This document shows, in pieces, positions 1-14,269 of a stretch of 64,000 bases of DNA. Under the pieces are notes generated by a model. It searched no databases, was not told the origin of the DNA, and saw only the letters and a program-made list of their open reading frames with translations. The translations under genes were made by a program, and so were the position numbers. This stretch comes from Rhizophagus clarus (Eukaryota > Glomeromycota > Glomeromycetes > Glomerales > Glomeraceae): positions 2,073,501 through 2,137,500 of the forward strand of contig BLAL01000162.1 of assembly GCA_015698045.1 (NCBI GenBank), written 5' to 3'. The first letter of the stretch is position 1. Each line of letters begins with the position of its first letter.

Positions 1-1064
1 GAATTAAAATAGTCAATTTTTAGCGAATCACATGGATATGGTTTACCATGCATTTTACAATAATATTGCATATACTCTGAATTTCTAATAATACTTTCAT
101 TGCTAAGTTCATTAATATAGTAATATTCAGGATTCAATAGCCACTTTAACATATAAGTCCATTCTGAATATTCAGCAATTCTATAGCCTTGCCAATGTAA
201 TCCTATAAAAACAATTATATATGATACAAGACCTAATTGTTCATATAACTGTTCTCTTTTTTGTTCTACCCATCTTTCTGGAGTATAATGTTTATATAAT
301 ATAGGAAGATTCTGATAATGTGCAGGCATATCTTTAGTTTGAATTCTATCTCCATAATTAATTCCTGCCTGAAGAAAAGTGGGATCCCATATATAATCTA
401 TATATTGATTATCAGGAACTCTTATTTTATGAGGAGTTATACCTAAAAACTTCTTCTCATCAGGAGTACCATCATTCCTAATCATATTCTAGACTCGTTT
501 TGCCCATATTTTAGGTCTCAACTTGAAAGCTCTCCAAGCTCGTTGAACAATTTTTGCACTATAAATTAAACAATTTACAATCCTTTTCCTACCTTCATGT
601 GAATAATTATAAGCATAATGATTCAATCCTTTACTGTACATAACCGAATATGTTTGATAAATCTTATCAATCTCATCAGGACTAAGCGATGATACACTTC
701 CTCCTTTTTTCGTATTCTTTCATACAGAATGCATTACAGCAGTTTTAGTAATATATTTCTTCAGATAATCATTACCACATTCAATGGTATTTTTGTGAAT
801 AATTACTAAGGAGTCACATACAGTGCAATAAATATAAAGTGAATGCATCTCAGCTTTAAAGTCCCCATCTATATATACCCTTTCAACCATTTGGATAAAT
901 CCATTCTTGGAAAAGTGTTTTGGATTATATTCAAGAAGTTTCTTAAATGGAGAACGAATACAAGAACACCACATTTCTGGTATTTCACCACTATACTGAT
1001 ATTGCAGATTGTTTAATGCTTGCACTACAACAGGATTTAAACCAGAATAATTAGTTCTAACCAT
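1..1064 (-). pseudogene. Decayed gene of unknown family, two in-frame stops, cut by window edge
   Basis: I do not recognise the family. On the minus strand one frame reads from an ATG at 1062-1064 to base 1 and is broken only by TGA (720-722) and TAG (489-491). The first 114 residues contain a possible CxC and CxxC pattern (WCSC, YCTVC). After the first stop comes a segment with an IQ-like stretch (AKIVQRAWRAFKLRP), then GTPDEKKFLGIT and a Trp/Tyr-rich tail that runs off the window. Protein-like composition on both sides of each stop says the stops are recent. Both stops fit single C-to-T type changes (CGA to TGA, TGG to TAG). The style is that of a multicopy, mobile-element-associated gene, but that is inference. 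The product would be over 340 residues if intact. Confidence 0.5.
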
Positions 1065-2550
1065 TTATATAATTTATAACTGATCTTTGTGATTTATAGT
1101 GTTTATAGCAATTTATAACGATTTTAGCGATTTCTTTATCAACTTGTACTATATAATAATGTAGGATTCATTTTTTATTTGATTACGCCCTTACTTATAT
1201 CTGAATAAAATTTATGGATCTGTGACAATATAACGGTTAAATTATTTTCAGATTTATATTAGCCAGCACTTCGTATAAAAAATGTAATACAGAAACCTCC
1301 TGGTACCCTGTCCATTCTATGACACTCCTCTGGTACTATCAAAATCACGAGGTGTATCCCAGGGATTGTCTATACATTTCTGAGCTAGATGAAAATCACA
1401 TGATTCTAATTGTTCTCCAAAGGAACGGTTTTTTTGTTCTTGATCATACACATTGCAATATAGATTCAATGTTTGGCATATTAATTAGATATATAGCTGA
1501 GAACTTCAATTTACAGAATGAAAAATATCCCAAACTCAATTCTTTTTCTTCATTTTTTTTGTACTTTTAATATTTTTAGCTTTTTCAGTGCTTTCAGGAG
1601 TGTGAATCATTCTAGTCGTCATCTTAATAGTTTTAATCATATCATCACTGGCCCACAAAAAATCTTGTATAGTTTTTGAGCTTTCAGATAATAAGTGCTA
1701 ATTTAAAAAAATTAAAAATTAATTTTGTGTTCTCCATATTCTTTTTATTTATACGAACCTCATACTTCAACAGGCCCATTATAGCTTTATCAGTATTCGC
1801 CATATCTGCCCATGTTTTAAGTACAGTCAACTCTCTTTAAGCACACTCCTCTTAGAACCGGGTATAAACGTACACTTATAGAGGGTGTGCATTTACAAAA
1901 TTTAACATGATGGATTAAAAAAATATACTTTATTATTTACAGTATTATATTATCATTTACTTTATTACATTTAAGAATATTATTGAAATATATTATACTA
2001 AAATTAATTATACTAAAATTAATTATACTGCACTAAAATTATTATTATTAAAATACTGATTTATGGTGGTTTGCTGCATTGAATTTTTCTGTTTCTTTTT
2101 AACAAATTTTTCAAGCAAATTCACTAATTTTAATTCCTCATACGTGTTTTCCTGCTAAAGTAAAAACATATTTACTTTTTTCAAGCTTTTTAATGCTATA
2201 TTAAAGCTAATAACTTCCTCTTCAATACTATTATCTACTTCATCTAAATCATTATCAGTGTTATTCTCATTTGATTTCTTCTTAAAATTGTTTACAATTT
2301 CTGCAATAATTTCATCATCATCATGAATCTCACTTATGAATAAACATAAAGACCAGCTTACAAAACTTAATATCTCATTTTGTCAGAAATGTTTTATTCC
2401 AATTGGAAAGAAGAAGGAGAATATTGTAATGAGTGCGTACTCTTATAATTTTTTTTTACACCTTCGTCCTCCTATTTTTTATTCCCTTGCCCCTCTCTCA
2501 TTTTTTTTTACACCTTTACCTTCCATTTTTTATATCAGGATTACCACCAG
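1065..2550. other. AT-rich intergenic stretch with one possible transposon end
   Basis: Apart from the short ORF at 1319, no gene is seen. At about 1824-1850 the sequence ACAGTCAACTCTCTTTAAGC resembles the terminal repeat style of pogo-like elements (compare the MITE ends at 29134 and 50884), but I found no matching inverted copy. The rest is A/T runs and short TTATACTAAAATTAA repeats near 1996-2035. Confidence 0.3.
1319..1570 (+). CDS. Short unrecognised ORF, possibly a gene fragment
   Basis: An 83-residue open frame with mixed, non-repetitive composition (segments such as CLYISELDENHMILIV and HTHCNIDSMFG look like folded protein). I recognise no family. It lies about 250 bp beyond the start of the decayed gene at the left edge, on the opposite strand, and its C-terminus runs into T-rich DNA, so it may be a remnant exon. 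No clear splice partners were found. It may be chance. Confidence 0.2.
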   Translation: MTLLWYYQNHEVYPRDCLYISELDENHMILIVLQRNGFFVLDHTHCNIDSMFGILIRYIAENFNLQNEKYPKLNSFSSFFLYF

Positions 2551-2552
2551 AA

Positions 2553-2885
2553 AAAATGTGCAAAAGCAAGAAAACAAATTAGTGATTTTATTGAGTAAGA
2601 GGAATTAGGAAGACATAATCTAGGTGTAAATTTTTATTATAACGAATTCATGTTCAAAAAGACGTGCAAAGGTGAGATAGCAAATTAGTTATTTTATTGA
2701 GTGAAAGGAGCTGGATTACAATATTTGTTAACTATCATTCTTAAGGATTTCAGGCAAAAATAATTTGGTCTGCATGTACTTTTTACTTGGTGTAAATTTT
2801 TAATATACCAGGAATATAATCAGAAAAACACACAAAGGCAAGATAACAAATTAGTATTTTTATTGAGCGAAAGGAGTTAAAGATC
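2553..2885. repeat. Three degenerate direct repeats
   Basis: A unit of about 58 bp containing AACAAATTAGT then TTTTATTGAG and a GGAG/GGAA tail occurs near 2553-2610, 2656-2715 and 2822-2880, separated by unrelated DNA that includes two copies of GGTGTAAATTTTTA. The copies are diverged. No coding potential is visible. Confidence 0.45.
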
Positions 2886-5800
2886 ATTCTAAGAATACAA
2901 ATTTTATTGATATACTAGAACCATATTTTTGGAAGCCTAGAATGTTAAAATTAATAAGTAATTATTTAGCCAGCAGAGAGGGTCATGATTGCCTATTTCG
3001 ATAACTATATTTCTTGGGGGTCCAGAGTAAAAAAAAACTGGTTTGCACGTGCTCCCTGCTATATTGTATATTTAAAAAAAAAATATCTTTTTATTAAATG
3101 ATGGTAAGATGAAAATATGTAATGTAGGGTTAACCAACTATGTAGTATATGGTGATAGTTAGCAGTGTGTAACATATACACTATTGCAAAAATGTATAAG
3201 AATATGAAATATATATAGGTGATAAATAACATTATGGCTTACTTACTATAATTTTGGCCAGTTTGATTTATTTATTATCTGGTATGATAATGTCACATAG
3301 GATGTCATCCATCTTACACCACATATTTTCATATCACTCATTAAATGATCATAAAACTATTGGTATATTAATCACCTTCATTTTACTGGAAAAAAATTTG
3401 TTATAAAAAGGGTCATTTTTATACATGCTGTTTTGTAACTTTACTTCATTAATAGTATACAGCTTATAATTAATAAAATTTGGTTAATTGAGGGTTTTTT
3501 CATATATTAATATCTATCCTACATTAATAATTCATTATACAGTATTCCTCATTATGTTGAGGTTTGCTATAAAGAGGGATGAAATCATCTTATGATTCAT
3601 ATTTTATCTTCTTATTGGAAAGATATAAGATTGTGAAGACTAAATATTTAGAAAGACTGGCAATAGAGATTAGATTGAATATAGTGCTGGTGAATCTGGA
3701 AAGATTAGAGAGGATTAATTTGGCACAAAATTTCTTAAAGAAATGTGTTTCAAATTATCTACTGTATATCTCTAAAAGATATGTTGACAAGATTGATCAA
3801 GAATAGTTAAAAGTTGCAAACAATTGGTATTATTCATTCAGCAAAGTAATCTCATGTTGTTTCTTTAAATGTTATAATATGTCATTTTGACTTTTGTACG
3901 CTTGATGATGACAAGTTCTTTGATAACCTGCGGATAACCTGAGTTAGTTATAATTATTCTGACTGCGACCTTGAATCTATTTTCTTAATAATCCAAAGGT
4001 TTATACTTAGTGAGTGACTCTAACATCGGTATATTTTTTAATCTTATTATTTATTAATATCTTAGATCGCAGTGAAGGGACAATTAAACCATTGAATAAG
4101 ACGCACTGCGGCACATTATTGCATGTTATCTCGGACAAAGTTGGAAAGATTATGAGGTGATTTGTATAGCAAATAATAACTGAAAAATTGGATAGATAAA
4201 AAATATTGTACTTAGTTTTCTGGGTTAATTTGAAGTTTTATACCAGCTATTTATAAGTATAAATTTAAAATTTAATATTTAACAAATTATTCTTCAGTTA
4301 ACTCTAATTTAGAAATATTTAATTTTCTAATATATTCGATAGTAATATTAACAGTTAACGATAATTGGAACAAATAGGACAAAAAAAATTAAACGTAAAA
4401 TAACATCAACCCAAAGATAATTTCATTTTTTCGCGTGACTAATTTAAATATAGTTGCATGATATTTTACGCGATTTTAATATATTAAATTACTTTTATAG
4501 AAGAATTGGAAATAAAAGAACTGCTCATCATTAATTAATTAATAATCTCTTAAACATTTTTAATAATTCATTTTCCCGAAAAATAAAAAATCATTTGACT
4601 AGTTTTTTGTAACCTATACAAAACTATACAATTAACCAAATTAATCGACTTCATTTTATTTAATTAAAATAATTTTTTTCTCATTTCACAAAAAACACAT
4701 ACAAGGATAATTATTGAAAGAATCAAACAGCCATTTTTCTTTTACAGTGGTCATTTGGCAAATATTTTTTTATTTTTCAACTTTTTTTATCGTAGGACAA
4801 AAAAAAAAAATCATTTTGGAGTTATTGTTCTTTGGCTAATTTTAACATCCGCGCAAAATCATGAGATATTAATGAAAAAAATTTTTTATAATAAAATAAT
4901 TTTTTTTTGATTTTAAAATGTTTTTGGAATTGATTTCAGGGGGAAGGAATTCTCATCGAACTTCCCCACAAAATTTACGTGAGAAAAAGGTAAAGAATAA
5001 AAAAGTTCTCCACTTTTATAATTCCCAATTTTATCAAAATTCGAAAGAGAAAGAAAAAGTTTTAACTTCATTAAGTAAAATTAAAAAAAAAAATTTTTTT
5101 TTTTTTTAAAAAAAAAAAAATTTCTAATAATTTGCCTTTTGTAATTTATAATAAAAGATAATTTAGTTAGATCTTTTTTGAATGTGTGAATGTGAGAGAA
5201 TGTGAGAAAAAAATCGATTTTGCGCATTTTGAAGTCCGATAAAACAAGAGAGAAAACTTGTTTTTCTGTAAATATTCTCGGGTTTGTGCGGTTTTTCTGT
5301 ATAGAAATCTTTATTCACGAAAAGAAACAAAGTAAAAAAAGCACAATTTAATTAACCAAACCCAGTCAGATACATGACACGACATATAATACTAGTGTGG
5401 CTGGTGTTTTATTCGTTTTATTCGTTTAAACGGTTTATGCTAAATGATGTTATATAATATGTGGGCGGATTCTCCTCGCATTTTCTACAAAGTTTACAAA
5501 GTGGAAAAAAAACAAATAACCAAATCGATCAAAGAATGAAAATTTATATATAAAAAGTATAGTATCAAAGGTATTAAAAGGACGGAAAACGTAAACTCCG
5601 ATGTGTGTAAGTTCCGAATTTTCTGTGTGTGGCTGGCTCAAGAGAACATTATATAATCGGCATAAAAATCGTCATAATTAATAACTAAAAACTAAAAATG
5701 TGGCGTATAATTTTCTATGAATTAACCAAATAAGGGTAATTGAGATAGACTAAAAAAAACGCTAACTGTGAGATGTTTCCTTTTTAAGATTATTGCCAGA

Positions 5801-7150
5801 ATATTTTAGGTTTAAAAGACGGAATCTGATTGTATGTTAAATGATGGCCCGTTCGTCAAAGTTTATCAAAAAGCGAAAAACGAATAAAAATAGAATTAAC
5901 TTTAATATATTGTATAAAAATTATATATAATATAATAATGCCAATATCTTTATTAATTGGTGTAAAAAACGTATTATTAAATTTGTGTTCCGGAAAGTGA
6001 AAGATGCCATGTGGAGATTGTCATACAAAAAATAGTGCAGTAATTTGTTTATAATAATAAAATTCATAGCGGCTTGAGCAGTAATAACTATCGTGTACAT
6101 ATTATTTCTGATTTTAGAATTTTTTTAAAAGTTGAAACAAATAAAAATTGGAACACGTCATTTTTCTTTGAAAATTCAATCAATCGGAATGTACTTTCCA
6201 TTTCCTGCATGTGTTGCAAGGAGATGGGAAAAGTTATACTTGGTTTTCGTGGTTATATTTGATTGGTAAATTCATTAATATATTAATACATTAATGTCAT
6301 TGATATCATTATTATCATTATTATCAGTTACTTATTTGAACAGTTTTTGAATGCTTATCTGAATATATCAAAATTCATTTCTAAAAGTAAAGCGATACAA
6401 TAATCTTTTTGGCAATTAATTTAAAAAAAAAGAAAAACAAGGAACTAATAAAATATATATATTTTATATATATATATATATAATAATAATAATTTACTCA
6501 GTATAACTCAGTATACATTAAGATTGTTGTATAATTTTGGTCAATAATTATAAATTACGGTTAAAGTCATTTATTTACTGCGTTTAATCGTTGATCTGCA
6601 TTGTTATAATTTCTTTTTGTAACACGATTTTTCATTATCATTCTTTATCAGTGAATATGTACTGTATATCCATCCATGTACCATATAAAAAAAAATTTTT
6701 TTTTTTTTTTATATATTTTGTAGTTTAAAAAAAAAATTTTTTTTTCTATAATGTTTAGTAAAAAGACAACACTGAAAAACTTAATTTATGTACTACTATA
6801 TATTTTTTACTTTAAAATGTTAAAAATGGCGTTTTCCCCTTACTCACATATTACATATTTTTTATTTTAATAATCATTTAAAATATCTAACATAAAATAA
6901 ATAATATATAATGCACCTGTTTTTTCACAAAAAAAAAAAAAATCTTTCAACCTCAAATCGAGAAAAAAAAAAAATATATATTTTTTGAAAATAATAATAA
7001 TAAAATAATCATTCTGTTTAAATCTATCTATCTCAAGTTTTCTTTTTATTTACAAGAAACAAATTTTTTTCCAGGAAACAAATATCTTTACAAATATCTT
7101 TTTTTCTTTTCTTTTATTTTTTTTTTTTTTTTTTCAATATTCAAACAAAA
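2886..7150. other. Gene-poor AT-rich region
   Basis: No convincing gene. A 75-residue ORF at 3579-3806 (+) is Leu/Lys/Arg/Ile-rich and starts with a plausible ATG, but has no recognisable motif. Homopolymer A and T runs, ATA microsatellite (about 6455-6485) and a more GC-mixed segment (5160-5700) are present. The last may be upstream sequence for an undetected gene. Confidence 0.4.
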
Positions 7151-7450
7151 ATGTCTCGACAAGAACAAAACTGGGCCACAACCAAAGATGATTCCATAAT
7201 AGCAAATACATTATTTGAGAATATCGTATTATTCTTCATGACCGTCTTCGTATTACTTTGCGGTTCGAGTAATAATAATAATACTTCAAGCACATCACAT
7301 GAAATCCAAATTCATCATTTCTTCTTACCGCAACAACATAAGGCCCTTATTAATATCCTTAAAAATTATTCATCTAAAGATTCTCGTCAACCACTCGGTA
7401 TAATGAATCATGATCATCATGGTCGAAAGAACCCCTCAATCAGATGCTAA
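7151..7450 (+). CDS. Small putative membrane protein, function unknown
   Basis: This 99-residue ORF is not recognised. It begins after a T-rich leader with A at -3 of the ATG. The order is a polar N-terminus (MSRQEQNWATTKDDS), one hydrophobic segment of about 20 residues (around residues 21-42, ending LLCGSS) that could be a membrane helix or signal anchor, an Asn/Ser/Thr linker (NNNNTSSTS), and a polar, His-containing tail. Codon use and composition are more protein-like than neighbouring chance ORFs. The end could be extended by splicing, since an overlapping downstream frame is T-rich and hydrophobic, but I see no strong donor. It stands alone in a gene desert. Confidence 0.35.
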   Translation: MSRQEQNWATTKDDSIIANTLFENIVLFFMTVFVLLCGSSNNNNTSSTSHEIQIHHFFLPQQHKALINILKNYSSKDSRQPLGIMNHDHHGRKNPSIRC

Positions 7451-10400
7451 AATTCTAGGGAGATTTTTTTATTTCATTTTATCACCATTTTCAATCATGT
7501 TTATCATATGTCAATATGTTGTAGATATATATATATATATATTCTTTTATTGGTTTATTTTTCTTGGAAACGCGACGCGTTTATATTTTATATGGACATT
7601 GGACATTTTTCTTTTTTTCTTTTTAATTTCGACAATTTCGACGCATTTTTTCAGCATTCAATTTTTTAAAAAAATTGCATCTCTTCTTTTAATAGTAATA
7701 AAAAAAATATCAAATATATAATTTTTCTTTGTACAGTTTTTTTTTATTTTAATATCAAACATTTAATTTTTTTTTTTTAGCAATATTTTCTCAACAATAA
7801 TATTGTATTTTTTTAATACTTTAATAATAAATAATAATATTTTCTTTCTTTAAATTTCTTTTGATCTGTTTCGTGTTTTATATATAATTTATATAAAATG
7901 ATTTTTTTAAGATTTTTTAATATTTAATGAATTTCGTGAATAATGATCAAAATTGACGCTATCAGAATAATTTTTTCGGAGTTGATCGTAAGGAACTCAC
8001 ATAAAATCTAATTATGGGTTCATAACATGTTAAAAAGAAAAAGACAATTAATTATTTGAATGAATAATTAAATGGTTTACTACGCTTTGTTGTGCGTTGT
8101 TCTTGCATTTGTTCTTTACTTCATTTGGTTACTATAAAAACCTCGGGTTAATAATTTAAGTTTTGAACCTGTGACTATATAACCCAATATTACCTACCTA
8201 TATACCAACCAACATCGTATAATTTTTTTTTAAGTTTTTCTTTATAAAGTAATTGTTACAAAAGAAATTATATTTAAAGAAAAAAAAAAAATTTTTATGT
8301 TATAAATTTAAGATTTGCAAACTAGCTAAAAAAAAAACTTTATTTAATGAATAAATCTAAATTAATCACTATTATTTACCTTGATCTGTACCCATTATTC
8401 TTATTATTTAAATCTCTAACAAAATCTCGAAAAAAGTTATTTATTTAATACATAAAAAACATAAATATTATTGTCATCATTCTTCCACCATGCATTTATT
8501 TTCATTATTTGATTAGACATTTTATTTCTTTGATTGCTATTGTCTTGTTATCAAAACGAACGTATGGTACGCGTGTTTTTTTTTTACGTGGAACCGTTGA
8601 TTATTTTTCTTATAACTTTTAGATGGACAATTAAGGTTTCTTTCATTAAAAACAAGATTGAAAACGTGTTTGTGTGCATATATCGGTATATTGCATTTTA
8701 TAATAATTTATATATTCTAAATGGAAAAAATTAATTTATATCAAGTTTAACTGACCGCACAGCCACAACAAAAATTATCTTTTCTTTCTTTGCAATGAAT
8801 TTCCTAATTTGGTGTTTTTCTTCATCGCTAATTGTTACATTTTTTATCCCAATTTAGAATAATAATTTCCTTCCTTTCTTCGATACATTCTATACAGAGA
8901 ATTCATTAAATTGAAGATTTTATTTTTCAATCAAAATTTCCCGCTTTACTGGAAATAATATTAAAAATTCATAAATAAATAAATAAAATAATTTTGTTTA
9001 CGCATATTACGCTTGTTTACACTTATTACGCATCAAAACAATCCCATGAAAAAAAAAAAAAAAGGTTCATCTACAAAAAGAATAATTAGTTATAATTGGT
9101 TAGAATTACCGTATGTAGAATTAGTTAAGTTGGTTAGATTTTGTTACACTTTGTCATTTGGCATTTTCTTTTATGGTTAACTAAACTCTTTCTAGTCATA
9201 TTCTCAATGGAAGAATCGCGTCATGAGAATCACGGTAATCATACAATAGTAAACTACGGTAATTACGGTATATTACAGAAAACGGTACTAACGATAATAT
9301 AAACGACGATAATGAACTATAATGAAACGATTAGGCACAACGAAACAATAAGCATAATGATCTATGACTGAGCAGGGTGTTCAAAATCGTTTTAAGATAA
9401 ACACATGTTAGGATGATAAAAAAAAGGGTTTTAAAATACAACGGATCAAAAAAAATATATAAATTAAAAGATAAAAAGTAACTCTCATGCAATTACACGA
9501 GGAAAAAATGACGAAAGTATGAAGATTAAAAAAAAAAAGTTCAGCTTTTTTACAAGCTTTTTAAAAGAATATCGGTAAATATGGGAATAATATTACCGAA
9601 TTTTTATTTATGATCTCTGGAATTTTCATATTAATAATTTACATATATTGATTGATTTACAGTCAGTCAGCATATAGTCTGATATTGACTCCTGCATTAT
9701 CAATCATGAATCATGATTATATTCCAATTCAGCATTTATATTATATTATTATTTTATAATGTATGTGAATAGTTAATTTAGTTTAGCATTCATCGACCGC
9801 ATACATTTCATGATCAAAAGTTGTGTAGTGTTTGACAATCTTTTATATCTAGCGCGCCAAAAAAGAATAAAATCTTCATTAGAAAATTGGGAGGGGAGAA
9901 ATTTATGATACAAATGTCGTGCACAAAATATTATGTATGTGTTTTATTAAAAAGGTCTTTTGTATTAATACCATTTATTTATTAACTTTTACTTTCAAGG
10001 TAATCCGCCGTAATTTTCATGTGATTTTTGGGGTTTTTTTTTCTCGTGTAAAGTGACTCCGGTGCAAAAGCCATTTATCCAATTATAATAATGTGAATCA
10101 TCTTAAATTTTTCATTCATATTTACTTTTTTCCTTTTTTTTTTTTCTTTTTTGATTAAAGTTAATCTTTCTTTTCCAACGGATCTTATATTTACGATTTG
10201 TACACAAAAACTTTTTTGTTAGTTAACTTCCGAAAAGATAAAATATACCAGATCAAAACAAGTATCTAATAAGTAATTTTAAAATCATCCATTTATATTC
10301 AATCGCATTTAAAAAAAAAATTTTTTTATGGATTCATTAGAAATCCGCGGAATTATGCTCCGATGTGTAATTACACAGACGTAGTGATCTGTCAACTAAT

Positions 10401-11580
10401 ACCAAACTAAGAATGGAATATTAATAGTTGTTATAATCAAACTTTAATTTTTAAAAAATGTATGATTATGCATCAATTTTAAATAATTATTTAAATGGAA
10501 AATACTAAATGTTATCAGTCTTTTTATACAGTAACTATAATATATTATTATTGATAAGGTACAGTATGTTTTTGCTCGATTTTGGATTGGATGAATTTTT
10601 TCTAATACTATATGACCTAGTAATAAAACCTGTAAATCTTTGTGTCTTTAAAAATATCTTTTGAATTTGTTTCATCATTGTACATCAATTTTGTAAGCCC
10701 ACGGAAAATGAATATTAACGGTTCCTGCGACTTCCTGCGCGTTTTGAAATTTGAAGATCTGATTGTAGTTGATACTAGTTATGGTAATTTTTTGATATTC
10801 TCGCATTGCATAAGAAAATAAATGATACTAACCATAACCTTACCGATAGATGTAACTTGAGAGCTTTATTATTATTCTATGGCGATAAATGATATTGTTT
10901 TTTTTGTACGAATATTATTACACTTAACTTCACATACTTTACATGAAAGGTTCGATTCGAATTTTTTTGGTGAAAAATACGTTAACGAACAATATTATTA
11001 TCATTTTTATTAATGTATTATATGTATTTCACGAATGTATTTCACATGGATCTCTAATTATTAAAAAAAAAAAAAAAATTCTTTAGTATTTTATTTTGAG
11101 AAATGTATATACTGTACGACAATTAATTTCTAAATTCTTCTCTATTAAGTTTTAGATCCTGTTTTTCATAAAAAATATTTTTTTTTTTTTTTGAAAAAAA
11201 GGTTCGACAATCATTTTTTGTGGATCTTTTTAATTAATTTTGGTTAATAAAATTAAATCATATAACTTTCATTCCCCATTTTTTGTGCGATGATCTTGAC
11301 TTAACCTAGGTTGATATAATATCATGTTTTTTTATTATCTTTATTTGAAATTTTGAAACCATTTTTTTAGAATAAAAAACTATATACAATTTATACAATT
11401 ACAGTCTTATAATGGAATATAGTATGAGAATTGCTCCTATAATTTTATTATAAAGTATTATTAATAATTGCAGTCTTATAATGGATCATAAATATTACAG
11501 TTTTGAAATAGTAGATCATAAATATTTGCATTACAATCTTATAATCATAGTAAGATTTTAAATTAGGAATTTAAAAAACC
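7451..11580. other. Gene-poor AT-rich region
   Basis: No gene that I can support. ORFs here are short and T-rich. Local features are homopolymers, a stretch with repeated ACGGTAAT-like words (9230-9300), and repeated TCTTATAATGGA words (11403-11500). Confidence 0.4.
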
Positions 11581-13865
11581 AAACTGATATCAATTATTAA
11601 TATAATACTGTATATATATATATACAATAATAGTAATTAATATTTATCTTTAAATCAGTATGATTTATTTTATATATTTTTTTTTTAAAAAAAACATATT
11701 TAAAAATCAAAAAGCTTTATTACTTGTTTTTTAATTTAAATTTAAGAAATGTAAAAGCTTTATTCATAATTGAAATAATGTATAAAACATTATTAAAAAT
11801 TTTAATAAAAAAGTTTTTAAAATAACATATTAAACTCAAATTAAAGAAAATTATTACAATATATTTTATTAAAATTAAAATATTATTAAAACATTCATAT
11901 AATATATATTATATAATTTAAATTATAAAAATTATTTTTACTTATTATATTTAATTACTATTTAAAATTAAAATGTTTAAAAATTTAAATTTTTATAATT
12001 TAATAAAGATTTGCTACTTTATAATCTATTTAATTAGGATTGGAAATCAGAATTTTGAATTTATAATTATTAATAATTAACCATTAATAGTTATCTGTTA
12101 TTGTAAATTATTATAATTTTATTAATAAATTAAAAATAATTATATTTAATCTAAAAAAAATTAATTAATAAATAAAATTATTATTGTTATATTTAAAATT
12201 AATAATACTTTTTTTTATTTTATAATAATTTATTAAATTTTATAATATTGCAAATTTTAAATTATAAAAATATATTATTAATATATAATATAAGTTTTAT
12301 ATTTATTTTAATTATTTATTAATATTTTAATGGTTATATTTATATTCTTTAAATGGATAAATATAGTTAAATAGAATTTTTTATATAGTTTGTTTTGTAT
12401 AATTGAATAATTTTTAATAAATTATATATTTCATTAAAAAAATAAAAAATAAAAAAAGTGATATATATAATATAATTATTAAAGAAAAGAAGAAAGATAG
12501 TCAAAATCTTATTTTTTACTCATAAAAATAATATAATATAACTTAAATCTAACTAAAAAAAAGATAAAAATTTATAATAAATAAATATAATATAGTATAT
12601 TATATTACTTCTCTAATTATTTATTAATATTTATTTAAATTTTTTAAAAAAATTAATATTATATATTTTATACAAATAAATATTATATTATTATTAAAAA
12701 GAATTTTTTTTTATTAATATAATATAAACTTTATAAAGTTTTTAAAATTAAAATATTTGTAAATAAATATTATTATTAAAATAATTTTTTTTATTAATAT
12801 AATATAAATTTTATAAAATTAAATTATATTGGTTTTAATTATTAAGATTTATTTATATTATTTTATATTATTTAAAAACAATTATTAAAAATTATAAATA
12901 ATAATAAAATATAAAAATATTTAAAAAATTTTAAATAAAAATCTTATTTATAATATAAAGAAAAGAATCAGAAATAATATAATTTTTTAAGAAGAAAAAG
13001 AAAATCAAATTAAGGTGATCTACTATTTTTAGTAACTAATAATATATATTAAATTTTTTAAAATAATTAATAATATAAAAAGAGAAAGCAAATTTTATCT
13101 TTTTAATTTTTTTTATCTAATTAATATTGTATAAATTATCATATTTTACATATAGAATAATTATACAGATTAAAATTTAAAAATGTAATATTTATAAAAA
13201 GAAGGGTTTTAAAATTCCAATTAAATAATATAATTTCTGGTTTATTTCTTGTTAATTTATATTTATTTTATTAGATTTTTAATTTGAAATTATAATATTT
13301 TCAGTTCTATTAATATAATATATTATATATATCAATATAAAATATATATAATTATAAATTTTATATATTATTTATTTTACTAATAAATTAAATTTTTTTG
13401 TTATTTAAAATTCAGTTTATTTTTTCTATAATTTTTAAAATATATTTACAATATAATAATTATTTTATGTATAACTGTAATGTTTGGATTATGCTTTTAT
13501 AGTATATAACTACAATATTTAAATTACTTTTTAATTATATATAAGTTTTTATTAAAACAATGTATATACTTTTAAATAAAAAAATAATATGTATTAATAT
13601 TATGTAATACTTAACTAAAATTTTTATAAAAATATTATTATTTTTTATTATATAATATTGGTTTGATTATATATTATATTATTATATTAAATTGTGATTA
13701 TTTTTAATATTTATAATTTTAAAATATGTTATAAAAATATATCCATCATTTTTAATTATAAAAGTATTGTTAGATTAAAATTATTTTCTCTTAAATGCAA
13801 AAAAAATTTTAATTAAATTGTTATTAATATATTTCATCTCAATAATTTGATAAATACCATATTTA
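11581..13865. other. Nearly pure-AT block
   Basis: About 2.3 kb with only scattered G and C, dominated by AATAT/TTATTAA words. No ORF of note and no long tandem unit. The base composition is clearly lower in GC than the DNA on either side. It could be a decayed repeat or a structural AT island. Confidence 0.6.
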
Positions 13866-14012
13866 CTTCTTTTCAAAAAAAGGAGAAAGGTGTGGCATGG
13901 CATCGGCTTTAATTGACTAATCATTTGCGGTAACCTTTATTAACATTAAACGCCGATTTATTACAAGATATGGTATGACATGATTGAAACATAATCATAA
14001 TGATCATAATAA

Positions 14013-14261
14013 TCATAATGATGATAAAATGATAGAAACCAAACCTGATAATATGCAATGTTCACAACGTTTTCTTAAAGTTGCAAGAGCGTACTCATAC
14101 AAGAAATCGTACATATGATAATTCGCGAGGTTTAAAATGAATGCGCTTACATAAATAGGCTTATTTAATGTAACATTACGGCGCGCTGCTATTAAATCTG
14201 TTCGCAGGATTAGAAAGCAATTTTTCGTAACTTTTTTCGTAATCGAGGTTTTGATGTACAA
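14013..14261 (-). pseudogene. Possible relic of a family-B DNA polymerase
   Basis: The 82-residue minus-strand frame contains a stretch resembling the region before the catalytic YxDTDS motif in family-B, protein-primed type DNA polymerases of linear plasmids, Maverick/Polinton elements and related viruses: an LIA start, then LNKPIYV, a hydrophobic ILNL, and MYDFLYEYA. The expected glycine after YV and the DTDS catalytic motif are absent. The frame ends at a stop and the region is AT-rich with no other polymerase motifs, so this is at best a short relic. The call rests on remembered motif shape and could be chance. Confidence 0.33.
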
Positions 14262-14269
14262 GGTTTAAT

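Noticed and set aside
10947..10962. GGTTCGATTC, resembling a tRNA B box
   Set aside because: No A box, no acceptor stem and no anticodon arm within 100 bp. No tRNA gene was found in the window.
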